Assembly (NCBI GenBank): GCA_034007745.1
Contig: JAVEQI010000003.1
Location: forward strand, 88,793-152,792
Direction of reading: 5' to 3'
DNA length: 64,000 nucleotides
DNA from: Desulforapulum sp034007745
GTDB lineage: Bacteria > Desulfobacterota > Desulfobacteria > Desulfobacterales > Desulfobacteraceae
Part shown: piece by piece, positions 46,699 through 56,418 of the stretch
Layout: every line of letters begins with the position of its first letter
How positions within the stretch are numbered: the stretch's first letter is position 1
Notes under the pieces: generated by a model
What the model was told of the DNA's origin: nothing
Databases searched by the model: none
What the model saw: only the letters and a program-made list of their open reading frames with translations
Program-made: the position numbers and the translations under genes

Positions 46699-47663
46699 AC
46701 GCTTTTTGCTCCTGTATGTTTTTCTACGATCTGAGAAATATTCTTTACATTTTTAACGGTATTAAGTTCCCGGTTTTCAAAGAAAACAACGGGAACATTC
46801 AGGGATTCTGAGAGTTTCAAAATCCCCTGCTCATCTTTTTTAATATCAATGGTTGCGATGTGCCGGATAGAAAGCATTGAAAGAGCATTTTGTTTAAACA
46901 CATCCTTTAAAAGATCCATGATTTCAGATTCCGGCGTTCCCCGGTTGCAGCCGATACCCACACAGAGGGTGGAGGGTCTTAACCTTAAACAGTGATCATC
47001 CTCACAAGTCACGTCATCAATCACAACACGGTAATTGCATTCACCGGCTTCATCTATAAAACAATCCGGAAGGTTTCCAAAGAGATCGAGGGAATCGGAC
47101 AAATCGGAGAACAGGCCGAAGGGATCATGAAAACAGACTTTCTCTTTTTCCAGAAACGCCATGTTTATTTTTTTTATCATCTCTGGGTTTTCGATTTTAA
47201 GACCTTTCTCCTGGGCGATCATATCAATGGCAGGAACCTGGTTTACATCGGTGGCTGTCGACAGGACAGGTTCGGCGCCTGTCAGGCCTGCAATTTCCCT
47301 GGCCAGCCGATTTGCCCCGCCAAGATGACCCGATAAAAGGGAGATGACATACCGCCCGGTATCGTCCATGGAAACCACAGCAGGGTCAACGGTCTTATGG
47401 CTGATAAGATCGGCAATCACCCGAATGACAATGCCCGTGGCCATGATAAAGAGATGACGCGGGTATCTGCTGAAATTTTTTCCCACACATTCCCGTAAGG
47501 ATGAAAAGGGAACATCACAGATTTCATTCTCGAACCGATCTGAAACAAAAAAAACAGCTTCGATTTTTTTTTGTTTCAACTTTTTGGAAAGGGTCAGCCC
47601 TCCCCGGGTCAAGACCCAGACGGCTGTTTTATTTTCTATATTCATGACTGAAGGATTTATCAT
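46578..47663 (-). CDS. cbiG: Cobalt-precorrin-5A hydrolase
   Basis: 361 residues. Domain order is the CbiG N-terminal domain (AVWVLTRGGLTLSKKL, SGHLGGANRLAREIAG), a middle segment and the C-terminal domain LCVGIGCNRGTPESEI. It opens the delta-lactone and releases acetaldehyde in the anaerobic pathway. It overlaps the end of cbiF and its own end overlaps cbiH out of frame. ATG 47645 is an alternative start. Confidence 0.92.
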   Translation of the reverse strand: MINPSVMNIENKTAVWVLTRGGLTLSKKLKQKKIEAVFFVSDRFENEICDVPFSSLRECVGKNFSRYPRHLFIMATGIVIRVIADLISHKTVDPAVVSMDDTGRYVISLLSGHLGGANRLAREIAGLTGAEPVLSTATDVNQVPAIDMIAQEKGLKIENPEMIKKINMAFLEKEKVCFHDPFGLFSDLSDSLDLFGNLPDCFIDEAGECNYRVVIDDVTCEDDHCLRLRPSTLCVGIGCNRGTPESEIMDLLKDVFKQNALSMLSIRHIATIDIKKDEQGILKLSESLNVPVVFFENRELNTVKNVKNISQIVEKHTGAKSVCEAAAILAASNGELIVEKQKTKNVTLAVARITEPSILSV

Positions 47664-48411
47664 AAAGCTTTGATTTATAGATCATACCGGCCTTATCCGT
47701 ATTGAGTGACTTTGACACAACAATCAATGCCTGGCTCCTGATTTTTTCCCTTTTCACGGTTTGGGCAAGCTCTTTCAAAGGCACGCAAATAAACCGTTCT
47801 TCAGGATGACTGACCTTGTATGCGATGGCACAGACAAACTCCTCTCCATAGAAGTTCACCAGGATCTCCTGAACCTTTGAAACAAGGGTGATACTAAGAT
47901 AGATCGCCATGGAAGCACCATGGGATGCAAGCCTTTCCAGGGTTTCAGATTCCGGAACCGGGGTTCGCCCTGCCATTCGTGTCAAGATCAGGGTCTGTGT
48001 GATTTCGGGCAGGGTGTACTCGATGCCGAGTCCTGCAGCAGCCGCAAAAGCTGCAGTGACGCCCGGTATTACCCTATAGGGAATCTCTTCTTTTGCAAGT
48101 TCCGCCATCTGTTCAAAAATCGCACCGTAAAGTGAGGGATCCCCCGTATGAAGCCGGACCACTTTTTTCCCTTTATTATATGCAGCTTTCATCATGCCGG
48201 TAATTTCATCCAGGTGAAGGGGCGCACTGTCGATACACGTTGCTTTTTTTGCCCATTTGAGGACTGCCTCAGGCACCAAGGATCCTGCATAGATCACAAG
48301 ATCCGCCTCGTTCAGAGCCTTCATTCCCTTAACGGTGATCAAATCCGGATCCCCCGGACCCGCTCCGGTAAAAAGAACGGGGTTTTCCTTTGTTTTCTTT
48401 ACATTTATCAT
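47629..48411 (-). CDS. cbiF: Cobalt-precorrin-4 C11-methyltransferase
   Basis: 260 residues (CobM/CbiF). Start at the ATG at 48411, which overlaps the cbiET stop as ATGA and has GGAG upstream; the longer frame from 48468 is rejected. Motifs are VLFTGAGPGDPDLITVKG, HTGDPSLYGAI and VIPGVTAAFAAAAGLGIEYTLPE. It methylates C11 using SAM. Confidence 0.94.
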   Translation of the reverse strand: MINVKKTKENPVLFTGAGPGDPDLITVKGMKALNEADLVIYAGSLVPEAVLKWAKKATCIDSAPLHLDEITGMMKAAYNKGKKVVRLHTGDPSLYGAIFEQMAELAKEEIPYRVIPGVTAAFAAAAGLGIEYTLPEITQTLILTRMAGRTPVPESETLERLASHGASMAIYLSITLVSKVQEILVNFYGEEFVCAIAYKVSHPEERFICVPLKELAQTVKREKIRSQALIVVSKSLNTDKAGMIYKSKLYDKSFSHEYRK

Positions 48412-49634
48412 CTTTTTTCTCCGGATATTATAAAAACAGGGTTCTGGCCTTTCAGCATTAAATTCCAAGGCATAGGGTGACCCCGGCTCACCTGAAGCTG
48501 TACAATCTCAGTGTTGAAATTTAATTCTTCCAGTTTTTCAAGAACCGATGATACGCTGCCTAAAAGCACGGTATTCACAACCATTATTCCCCCTTTTTTC
48601 ATGAAAGAAGCAGACCGTTCAATAAGTTCAGCAAGGTTTTTACCTCCCCCCCCGATAAAGACTCTGTCAGGAACTGGTAAGTTTTCCAGACCGTCGGGAA
48701 GCTCTGCATGAACAACCTTAAGGATATCAACGTTGAACTTACGTTTGTTTGCTTCAATATCCTTGATTCGGTTCTGGTTTTTTTCCACGGCAATGATCTG
48801 CCCGGTCTTAATAAAAAAATGGGCCTCAATGGAAATGGAGCCGCTGCCGGCACCGAGGTCCCAAAAGATATGATCGCCCATCAACTTTAATTTGGAAAGG
48901 GAAACTGCCCTGACTTCCGGTTTTGTGATCAGCCCCTTTTCATGCTGGAATAGGGTTTCCGGCATACCGATATTTATCCTGGTTTTCTTCAGGGGCTTTT
49001 TCGCATCCTTTTTTTCTTTTAAGAGAATAACGATATTTGGATCCGAAAAATCCCTTTCACATAAATCATCCCCTGTAGTCCAGGTTATGGTCTCATCTTT
49101 TTCACCAATTTTTTCCAGTACACAGGTTTTAAATCCATGGATGCCCGCCTGGCTGAGCTTGGATTGAAGCCATGCAGGTGTTCGGGTGCCATCCGTCAGA
49201 ACCGCCGCTTTCTGGCAGTTCCGGATCCTTTCAAGAAGAATCGATGTTAATTTTCTTCCGTGGAGACTGATAAGCTCGGCATCCTCCCAGGATTCACCCA
49301 GGCGCCCAAAGGCCGCTGCAACGGTTGAGACATTGGGATAGACCGTGATCTTGTCCCTGCCTATTTTCCGGGATAGATACCCGCCGATTCCGTAAAAGAG
49401 CGGGTCTCCTGATGCCACAACAGTAATTTTACGGGAAGCCTGGTGTTTCAGAATAAATGCAACAATTTCTTTTAAATTATTGGAGATCTCAAATTTTTCC
49501 CCCGCAAAATCAGGAAATAAAGCGAGGTGGCGAACACCTCCCATGAGGACATCCGACTGGCTGATAATCGTCAAATGTCGATCCGTCAGATCCTGATAGC
49601 TCATTCCCAGTCCGATAACCGATACTCTGTTCAT
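48408..49634 (-). CDS. cbiET: Cobalt-precorrin-7 methyltransferase/decarboxylase, CbiE-CbiT fusion
   Basis: 408 residues joining CbiE (residues 1-200: VSVIGLGMSYQDL, VASGDPLFYGIGGYL) and CbiT (about 215-400: DLGAGSGSISIEAHFF, VFIGGGGKNLAELIE). It methylates C5 and C15 and decarboxylates the C12 acetate. Fused forms are called CobL in aerobic species. ATGA overlaps occur at both ends. Confidence 0.93.
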   Translation of the reverse strand: MNRVSVIGLGMSYQDLTDRHLTIISQSDVLMGGVRHLALFPDFAGEKFEISNNLKEIVAFILKHQASRKITVVASGDPLFYGIGGYLSRKIGRDKITVYPNVSTVAAAFGRLGESWEDAELISLHGRKLTSILLERIRNCQKAAVLTDGTRTPAWLQSKLSQAGIHGFKTCVLEKIGEKDETITWTTGDDLCERDFSDPNIVILLKEKKDAKKPLKKTRINIGMPETLFQHEKGLITKPEVRAVSLSKLKLMGDHIFWDLGAGSGSISIEAHFFIKTGQIIAVEKNQNRIKDIEANKRKFNVDILKVVHAELPDGLENLPVPDRVFIGGGGKNLAELIERSASFMKKGGIMVVNTVLLGSVSSVLEKLEELNFNTEIVQLQVSRGHPMPWNLMLKGQNPVFIISGEKR

Positions 49635-50743
49635 GTGACACCACTCCTTGCCTTGCGGTCTACTTCCGCTGCGACTCCACCCTTGAAATCCAGAATAATG
49701 GATTTCAGGAGGATTTCAGGCGACGCATAAGATGCTGCTGAGCACACAATTTTTTTACTGATATCTTGAATGACCTCCCTGTGATTTTTCTCCAGGAGAA
49801 AAAAAGCTTCCCGGGCCGTGTTGGACTGTTTAATTTTATCAGAAAGTGCTGCATCCCTTGTTCTCGCATAGGCCCAGCAGGAGAGCTGATCCAGGCTGAG
49901 GTTCGATTTTGCAGCATGGGTATGATAGACACCCTGGGCCATCTTTACCGCCTTGCCAAAAAAAACCACAAATACAACTTGTTCAAAAGCCATTTCAGAA
50001 ACCATCTCCAAAGACTTGCCAAAAAAATCTCCTATCTGTACAAAGGCCTCTTTGGGGGCTGATGTAAAAATCGCCTCTGCAAATCGTTCGCTTCTCCTGC
50101 CGGTTGTAAAATATAGAGTCCGGACTCCAACGGCTGCCGCCACGGAAAGAGAACTTTGGATGGTGGCAATATACGCCTCATGGGACATGGGTCTGACAAC
50201 ACCAGTTGTCCCAAGAATCGAAATACCCCCGATGATGCCGAGCCTTGCATTTAGAGTCTTTTTTGCCAGAATTTCGCCCCGGGGAACAAAAATTTCAATA
50301 TCCACGGTCCATTTTCTATCCTCAAAACTTTCGATCACATCCTGAACCGCCTGCTGGATCATTTTCCTGGGGCCGGTATTAATGGCAGGTTCCCCCGGAG
50401 GAACTTCCAGGCCGGGCCTGGTCACACGGCCGACTCCCCTTCCACCCCGGATTACAATATTACTTTTGTCTGACTCGCGGATGGATACGACCGCACCGAT
50501 TTCAGCTCTGTTTGTGATATCCGGATCATCCCCCGCATCCTTGATAACAGAACAGAAGATATGGTCCTGTTTCTCTTTCAGTGAGAAAATTTGAATATCA
50601 ACCGATCCTTCACCTAAGAAAGGAATGGTAACAAAGCTCTTCTTTTTGTTATGAACCAGCAGGTATAAGGCTCCTTTGACCGCAGCAGCAGCAGAGGTTC
50701 CGGTTGTATATCCTGACTTGAGTTTTTTCTCTTTTTTTGTCAC
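49631..50743 (-). CDS. cbiD: Cobalt-precorrin-5B C1-methyltransferase
   Basis: 370 residues with the CbiD N-terminal signature LKSGYTTGTSAAAAVKGAL and GGRGVGRVTRPGLEVPPGEPAINPGP-like text. It methylates C1 in the anaerobic pathway and marks this operon as the oxygen-independent type. It overlaps cbiET by four bases and follows the membrane protein gene by 27 bases. Confidence 0.94.
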   Translation of the reverse strand: MTKKEKKLKSGYTTGTSAAAAVKGALYLLVHNKKKSFVTIPFLGEGSVDIQIFSLKEKQDHIFCSVIKDAGDDPDITNRAEIGAVVSIRESDKSNIVIRGGRGVGRVTRPGLEVPPGEPAINTGPRKMIQQAVQDVIESFEDRKWTVDIEIFVPRGEILAKKTLNARLGIIGGISILGTTGVVRPMSHEAYIATIQSSLSVAAAVGVRTLYFTTGRRSERFAEAIFTSAPKEAFVQIGDFFGKSLEMVSEMAFEQVVFVVFFGKAVKMAQGVYHTHAAKSNLSLDQLSCWAYARTRDAALSDKIKQSNTAREAFFLLEKNHREVIQDISKKIVCSAASYASPEILLKSIILDFKGGVAAEVDRKARSGVT

Positions 50744-50770
50744 CCTGAATCTTCCTGTTTATCCTTTAGG

Positions 50771-51829
50771 TTAAAACAAAAGATAATAACAAACGCCTAT
50801 AAAAATAATGCTTAATATCCTGAAAAACTGTCCTGCCAGTAGCATGCCTGTCCCCATTATAGGCGAGAAAATCCCAATATACCTGGGAAGCTGGTGCCGG
50901 ATGGCCCGGATGGGAAACGCAACGATATTTCCCGTCAAAAGAGCAATCACTGTCTGTTTTACGGTGATTACTCCTGAATCAAGAAGGGCTCCTGCAGCTG
51001 CAAAACCTGATGTGAACTCAGCCATAAAACTTAAAATCACAACCGACAGGGATTCCACAGGTACAATCCGTGTAACAATAAATCCGGAAAGGGCTGAATT
51101 CAAAAACTTGAACAGACCTGCCGCATTGACCACATAAATAAAAATATAGATCGGAAATATCCAGGTAAATACCTTGATGATCCTGCCTGGAAGTTTCTTT
51201 TTAATGCTCTGCCATATCGTTCTTTTTTCTTTGGCGGATTTTTCTATTTTTGGAGGGTGCAAACCATACTCTTCGGGCTGATCAAGGAACAGGTGCCCGT
51301 ATAAAAGAAACAGAAAAACCCTCAGAAGTGTTGCCAGGAGCGTGATGCAAAAGTAGATCAGCCCTGCCGCACCGGTCAGGGGAATAACAACAAAAAATGT
51401 GGTGGGGAGATGCAGGAAATAAGCCGGCAGATGATTGACAAAGTTGGTCAGGTAGACCTGTTTTTTAGAAACCTTCCCATCCCGATAAAATTCCAGCAGC
51501 ATGCCGTTGGCTGCAACACCAGAAACAAACGCTGCGGTGAAAGCGCTTCCACATCTGTCCCCCAGTTTACCAAATTTGAAAAGAGGTCTGGCCAGAATGG
51601 ATAGTTTTGTTGTCAGGCCTGACAGTTCCAGGTACTGGCCCAATGCAAGGCCCAGGGTTATGAAGGCCAATAACCGGACCAGGGGAATAAAAAGCCGTTT
51701 AACAACTGTAACAAAGGTCAGAGATTCAACAAGATAGATTCCCCATAAAAGAATGATAACCGAGATAACCAGGGATAATGCAAGCCCCCGGTAATCAGGT
51801 TTTACCTTTCTTTGTTTCATTGATTTCAC
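50771..51829 (-). CDS. Gate-domain (nucleoside-recognition) membrane protein in the cobalamin operon
   Basis: 352 residues with eight to nine membrane helices. FVSGVAANGMLLEFYRDGK in the first half and FMAEFTSGFAAAGALLDSG in the second show the internal duplication of Gate/nucleoside-recognition proteins (SpmA/SpmB, YjiH relatives). Its ATG overlaps the stop of cbiL (ATGA) and cbiD follows, so it is firmly embedded in the operon. It has no known function in cobalamin synthesis; transport of cobalt or a corrinoid is the natural guess. Confidence 0.82.
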   Translation of the reverse strand: MKSMKQRKVKPDYRGLALSLVISVIILLWGIYLVESLTFVTVVKRLFIPLVRLLAFITLGLALGQYLELSGLTTKLSILARPLFKFGKLGDRCGSAFTAAFVSGVAANGMLLEFYRDGKVSKKQVYLTNFVNHLPAYFLHLPTTFFVVIPLTGAAGLIYFCITLLATLLRVFLFLLYGHLFLDQPEEYGLHPPKIEKSAKEKRTIWQSIKKKLPGRIIKVFTWIFPIYIFIYVVNAAGLFKFLNSALSGFIVTRIVPVESLSVVILSFMAEFTSGFAAAGALLDSGVITVKQTVIALLTGNIVAFPIRAIRHQLPRYIGIFSPIMGTGMLLAGQFFRILSIIFIGVCYYLLF

Positions 51830-52545
51830 ACCTTGTTTCTCTTGGCAATCACAAGAGTCCAGTAATCTGGTTTTCGGGTTTCAAATGCAGTGACATCCAG
51901 GATAATTTCCTCATCCTCTCTTCCACATCTGGAGATACCGATACTGTTTTCCAGAAGGTCGGCATCCTTCAGGGCAGAATTGATATCTGCAATGTTTTTG
52001 TAGGCTTTCAGGAGCACTACATTATCAGCAGATACTCCGTATTTTCGAAGTTCATCGCCCCCCCGGGCACCCGATGTAATAAGAAGGGACTCATCCCCCT
52101 CCACAAGAGGGGTGTTTATTCGTGCGGCCGCCGCCTGATAGGAGGTGATCCCTGGAACAGAGACAATGTTGATCTGGGGAGCCTTTTTATTGATGATTTT
52201 CAGAAGGTACCCATATGTAGAATAGGTGAGAGAATCCCCCAGTGTCAGAAAAGCCACAGATTTTCCCTCCTGAAGTTCCGACATGATTATCTCTGCATTC
52301 TCCTCCCAGAGTTTTCCGCGTTCTGCCTCATTGTTTGACATTTGAAAGGGGAGTGCCCTCACATCGGTATGCTCTGAAAGATGGGGTCGTGCAATTTCAA
52401 CAGCCAGACTATGCTTGTTTTTTATGGAAGATGCAGCAAATACAACATCCACACTTTTCAAAATATTGACCGCTTTGATTGTAAGAAGTTCCGGGTCTCC
52501 CGGTCCAACCCCGATTCCATACAGGGTTCCTGGTTTTTTTTCCAT
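51826..52545 (-). CDS. cbiL: Cobalt-precorrin-2 C20-methyltransferase
   Basis: 239 residues (CobI/CbiL). Motifs are LYGIGVGPGDPELLTIKAVN, TLGDSLTYSTYGYL and VPGITSYQAAAARI. It adds the C20 methyl group, the first step after cobalt insertion by CbiK. It overlaps the membrane protein gene and follows cbiC by five bases. Confidence 0.94.
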   Translation of the reverse strand: MEKKPGTLYGIGVGPGDPELLTIKAVNILKSVDVVFAASSIKNKHSLAVEIARPHLSEHTDVRALPFQMSNNEAERGKLWEENAEIIMSELQEGKSVAFLTLGDSLTYSTYGYLLKIINKKAPQINIVSVPGITSYQAAAARINTPLVEGDESLLITSGARGGDELRKYGVSADNVVLLKAYKNIADINSALKDADLLENSIGISRCGREDEEIILDVTAFETRKPDYWTLVIAKRNKV

Positions 52546-52550
52546 GTTGA

Positions 52551-53168
52551 TTACCTTGTTTCCTCGGCGAGAATAATAAGGGCGTTCACAACGCTTGCCG
52601 CTATATTCGATCCGCCTTTTCTACCTTTATTGGTTATGAAAGGAATATCTGTTTCGGTAAGAAGAGCCTTTGATTCCGCAGCATTTACAAATCCAACTGG
52701 AAATCCAAGGATCAGCGCAGGTTTAATTTTATCTTCATTGATCAGCTCAACTAATCTTAAAAGTGCGGTGGGTGCATTCCCAACGGCATAAATTCCACCC
52801 TCCAATGCCTCTGCTGACAGATCCACTGCCATGCGGGCACGTGTGGTTCCTTCTGCTTTTGCTTTAGCCGTAACATCCCTGTCACTGATCAGGCAGGATA
52901 CGCGGCCTCCGAACTGTTCTACGCTTTTTCCCCGGATACCCGATCGTGCCATTTCTGTATCTGTAATGATGTTTTTTCCAGCTCGTATGGCTTCTATACC
53001 AACCGCAATGGGATCGCCTGAAAATCGGATGGAGTGGATATACTCAAAATCAGCAGATGTATGAATCATCCGTCGTACAATGTTCCACTCTTCCCTTTTA
53101 AATCCATGGTTGCCGGCCTCTTCCTCAATGATAGAAAAGCTCAATTTTTCTATTTCTTCGGGTTTCAT
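52551..53168 (-). CDS. cbiC: Cobalt-precorrin-8 methylmutase
   Basis: 205 residues (CobH/CbiC). Recognised from IHTSADFEYIHSIRFS, which holds the catalytic histidine, ITDTEMARSGI, and PALILGFPVGFVNAAESK. It moves the C11 methyl to C12 to form cobyrinic acid. GGAG precedes the start; a 7-bp-period repeat lies upstream. Confidence 0.93.
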   Translation of the reverse strand: MKPEEIEKLSFSIIEEEAGNHGFKREEWNIVRRMIHTSADFEYIHSIRFSGDPIAVGIEAIRAGKNIITDTEMARSGIRGKSVEQFGGRVSCLISDRDVTAKAKAEGTTRARMAVDLSAEALEGGIYAVGNAPTALLRLVELINEDKIKPALILGFPVGFVNAAESKALLTETDIPFITNKGRKGGSNIAASVVNALIILAEETR

Positions 53169-53196
53169 GATTCTCCTTTACGCTTTTTATAAGAAA

Positions 53197-53233
53197 CAGC
53201 TTTTAGCTTTTACCTAACGGCTAACCGCTAACG
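53197..53233 (-). repeat. 7-bp-period repeat block at the cbiA stop codon
   Basis: Read leftward: GTTAGCG, GTTAGCC, GTTAGGT, AAAAGCT, AAAAGCTG. The TAG in the first unit is the stop codon of cbiA. The units match the AGCTAAA/AGCTAAC type at 20044-20080. Confidence 0.75.
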
Positions 53234-54664
53234 AGTTTCATCGGTCGTTGTGTCTGCCAGGACGTGTGGGGTGTATGTAACAGCAGACCTGACTAAATGG
53301 CTGCAAACTTCCGGATTACTTCCAAAATGGAGATGAATATAACTGCCAAGGGTGTTTCCCTTTTGGTAACCCTCCTGCACGAGATTTAAACCAGCTCTTG
53401 GACTTACCGTATACATTCTTTTCACCTCAGATTGGTGAGGCCTGTTATCAATTTCGGAATAATGAAATTCATGACCCCGGACAACCCACCCTTTTTTTCC
53501 TATAATTGAATCCCCTGACAATGTAATTTCTCTGTAACCCAGTGCCTTTCTTCCCTTCAGCATCTTTGTCTCAAAGGGGAAGCACCCTGACATTTTATGA
53601 TAGTGATCCTTGTGATCCGTGATGCTGCGGCAAAGGTATATAAATCCCCCGCATTCTGCATAAATGGGCATTCCGCTCAGGCTTGCTTTTTTAATATCTG
53701 CCAGCATGGTTAGGTTTTTCGCTAGGGAATCTGCAAATACCTCAGGATACCCGCCCCCCAGGTAGATTGCCTGGATTCCTTTGGGGAGCTTTTCGTCTGA
53801 CACAGGGGAAAAATAAACCAGTTCTGCACCCTCTTTTTCAAGAAGATCAAGGTTGTCCTGATAATAAAAACAAAACGCCTTATCACGTGCCACACCTATT
53901 TTAACCCTGGTGTTCTTCTCTTTTTTTTCCACATTCCTTTTTAACGACTTACCGATTCCCTTAAAAAGTTTTTCCGTATCAATACTGCTTTCAATAATAT
54001 TTGATAACCTGTCCATGTCAGACCCTGAAAGCTGATGCTCATCTTTTGTCACAAGTCCCAAATGACGTTCGGGAATTTCAATATTTTGATCTCGAAGAAT
54101 GCCTCCAAGGCAGGGCATCCGGACATTCCCCTCCATGGCTTCCTTAAGATACCGAAGATGATTTACAGAGCCTAGTTTGTTGAAAATCACGCCGGCAAAG
54201 GTGAGCTCAGGGTCAAAATTTTCAAACCCCTGCACAAGGGCTGCCGCACTTCGGGCCATGCTCTGGGCATTGACCACCAAAATGATGGGAAGTCCCAGCC
54301 ACTTTGCCATTTGCGCTGTGGAACCGGCCTCATCTTTTCCACTGAAGCCGTCAAAAAGACCCATAACCCCTTCAACAATAGAGATATCTAAACCCTTTGT
54401 GCCTTTTGCAAACGTTTTGCGGTTGTAGGCTTTGTCCAGCATCCATCCATCCAGGTTTCTGCTTTCGTTTCCAGTTATTCTTGTGTGATGACCGGGATCG
54501 ATAAAATCCGGCCCTACCTTAAAGGGGGAAACATGGTATCCCTGCCTGGTGAGCCAGGCCATCAAGGCCAGGCAGACAGTTGTTTTCCCGCATCCGCTGT
54601 TGGTGCCGGCTATGATCAATCCGTTTTTGTTTGTCCCGTTTCTATTTATTGGGTCTGCATTCAT
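53228..54664 (-). CDS. cbiA: Cobyrinic acid a,c-diamide synthase
   Basis: 478 residues (also CobB). P-loop GTNSGCGKTTVCLAL at the N-terminus, VEGVMGLFDG, and an amidotransferase domain with nucleophile in PIYAECGGFIYL. It amidates side chains a and c with glutamine and ATP. The C-terminal residues end at the repeat. It follows btuF by 19 bases. Confidence 0.94.
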   Translation of the reverse strand: MNADPINRNGTNKNGLIIAGTNSGCGKTTVCLALMAWLTRQGYHVSPFKVGPDFIDPGHHTRITGNESRNLDGWMLDKAYNRKTFAKGTKGLDISIVEGVMGLFDGFSGKDEAGSTAQMAKWLGLPIILVVNAQSMARSAAALVQGFENFDPELTFAGVIFNKLGSVNHLRYLKEAMEGNVRMPCLGGILRDQNIEIPERHLGLVTKDEHQLSGSDMDRLSNIIESSIDTEKLFKGIGKSLKRNVEKKEKNTRVKIGVARDKAFCFYYQDNLDLLEKEGAELVYFSPVSDEKLPKGIQAIYLGGGYPEVFADSLAKNLTMLADIKKASLSGMPIYAECGGFIYLCRSITDHKDHYHKMSGCFPFETKMLKGRKALGYREITLSGDSIIGKKGWVVRGHEFHYSEIDNRPHQSEVKRMYTVSPRAGLNLVQEGYQKGNTLGSYIHLHFGSNPEVCSHLVRSAVTYTPHVLADTTTDETR

Positions 54665-54683
54665 TTTCGTACGAAGGTTTCCT

Positions 54684-55640
54684 TTACTGTTTCGTCCCTA
54701 TCTCTTTAAAAAGATCGGGATAAAGGTAATTTCCAATTTCAGATATTCCCCAGAGAAGACGCATGGTGGGGCGGGACACGATCTCCTCATCCACGATAAA
54801 AATCCGGTTGTTCTGAACGGCCTTGATGATATGAAACCCCGGTTCATTTTTGATCATCTCCAAAGTAACCTTGTTCATGGCTCCTTTCTGGGAGATAAAT
54901 ACATCGATTTGTGATGCCTTGGAGAGTATCCGCTCTTTTCCATAAATGGCAATATTGGTTCCCCGGGAGGGGGATCCGTCATCCGCCACATTTATTCCAC
55001 CGGAGGCTGTGAGAACAAAATCGGCCATGGCGCCCCGGGTAAAGGTTTTCATCTTCGTGTGAATGGCCTCAAAATAAACATTATACCGATCTTCTACATC
55101 ATTGGTAATCCGGCGGTACGCATCCACGGACTGGTTGAACTTTTCTATCATCAACCTGGATTCTTTTTTTCTGCCCGTAAGAATTCCAAGAATCTCCCAA
55201 TACCGGAACATCTCTTCAATATCTTTCGGTTGAAGGGATATAACGGTAATCCCGCTTTTTTCAAGCCGGTCAAACAGCCGGGCATAACCTCTGTCAAGCA
55301 TGGGCCTGATCAGGACGAGATCTGGTTTTTCCACCAGGTATTTTTCCGGATCATCCCCTTGGGAAAACACCTTTTTATTGAATACTCGCTCCGGGTACCT
55401 GTCAGCCTGTGTCACCCCGATAATTTCCCGGTCAAGTCCGAGATAGAAAAGGTTTTCCGTATGTGCTCCATAAAGAGAGATGATCCGCTCAAAGGGTTTA
55501 TCGATCGTCACATGTCTTCCCTTATGATCCACAAGGGTCTTCTCCTCAACCATATAAAAGGAGTCTTCATCACCGGCATGCACCAGAATGGCAGGGAAGA
55601 AAAAAAATAAAATGAGATAGTAATTTTTAAAGCACTGCAT
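54684..55640 (-). CDS. btuF: ABC transporter substrate-binding protein, BtuF type
   Basis: 318 residues with a signal peptide ending near LVHAG. The segment RIISLYGAHTENLFYLGLDREIIGVTQ and KPDLVLIRP are typical of class III metal-chelate binding proteins with a long connecting helix. With the permease and ATPase upstream and a cobalamin riboswitch in front it most likely binds corrinoids or cobinamide. It overlaps btuD by 14 bases. Confidence 0.85.
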   Translation of the reverse strand: MQCFKNYYLILFFFFPAILVHAGDEDSFYMVEEKTLVDHKGRHVTIDKPFERIISLYGAHTENLFYLGLDREIIGVTQADRYPERVFNKKVFSQGDDPEKYLVEKPDLVLIRPMLDRGYARLFDRLEKSGITVISLQPKDIEEMFRYWEILGILTGRKKESRLMIEKFNQSVDAYRRITNDVEDRYNVYFEAIHTKMKTFTRGAMADFVLTASGGINVADDGSPSRGTNIAIYGKERILSKASQIDVFISQKGAMNKVTLEMIKNEPGFHIIKAVQNNRIFIVDEEIVSRPTMRLLWGISEIGNYLYPDLFKEIGTKQ

Positions 55641-56418
55641 GGGCTCCCCTTTTAAAGATCACCTGGCTTGTATTGTACAGGGGTTCAAAACGGATTTCGG
55701 ATTCCACATCAAACACCTTTTGGATCAAATCTTCGTTGATCATCTCTTCTGTTTTTCCCTGGGCCAGGATGGTGCCGTTCCGAAGAAAAATCAATCGGTC
55801 ACAATACCTGGCCGCCAGGTTAATATCCTGAAAAACGGATATCACAGTGAGTTTTTTCTGATCCACCCTTTTTCTCACGATATCAAGCAGATCAATGGTG
55901 TGGCGGATATCAAGATTGGAGGTTGCCTCGTCTAAAATTATCACATCAGTATCCTGGACAAGGGCTCTTGCGAATACCACCCGTTGTCTCTCCCCGCCCG
56001 ACAGTTCTGTAATAAAATTGTCTGATAAGAGGTCCACCCCGGTTTTTTCCATGATGCTGTCCACTCGGTCGAGATCCTTTGAAGAGGGGGATGAAAAACG
56101 GGAGATATAAGGATACCGTCCCATGATCACAACTTCCCTGACTGTGTAGGGAAAATTGATGTAAAAATTTTGGGAAACCAGGGCAATTTTGCGGGCGAGT
56201 TGTTTCCTGCTGATTTTGGAAAGATCTGTTCCTGAAAACATGATACTGCCTGAATTTGGTTTTTTATGCCGAATCAGAAGATCGAGAAAAGTGGTTTTCC
56301 CGCATCCATTTGGGCCCAGGATCCCATAAAAATAGCCTTTCTCCAGTTGAATGGAAATTCCTTCCAGGATATTACCCGAATCATAGGCAAAAGAGATGTT
56401 GTCAATGGCGTATATCAT
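55627..56418 (-). CDS. btuD: ABC transporter ATPase, BtuD type
   Basis: 263 residues. Walker A GILGPNGCGKTTFLDLL, signature ELSGGERQRVVFARAL and Walker B DVIILDEATSNLD, with the H-loop SVFQDINLAARYC (Gln-Asp in place of the usual His: the expected histidine is not seen). It powers corrinoid or chelate import with BtuC and BtuF. Overlaps btuC by four bases. Confidence 0.88.
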   Translation of the reverse strand: MIYAIDNISFAYDSGNILEGISIQLEKGYFYGILGPNGCGKTTFLDLLIRHKKPNSGSIMFSGTDLSKISRKQLARKIALVSQNFYINFPYTVREVVIMGRYPYISRFSSPSSKDLDRVDSIMEKTGVDLLSDNFITELSGGERQRVVFARALVQDTDVIILDEATSNLDIRHTIDLLDIVRKRVDQKKLTVISVFQDINLAARYCDRLIFLRNGTILAQGKTEEMINEDLIQKVFDVESEIRFEPLYNTSQVIFKRGAHAVL

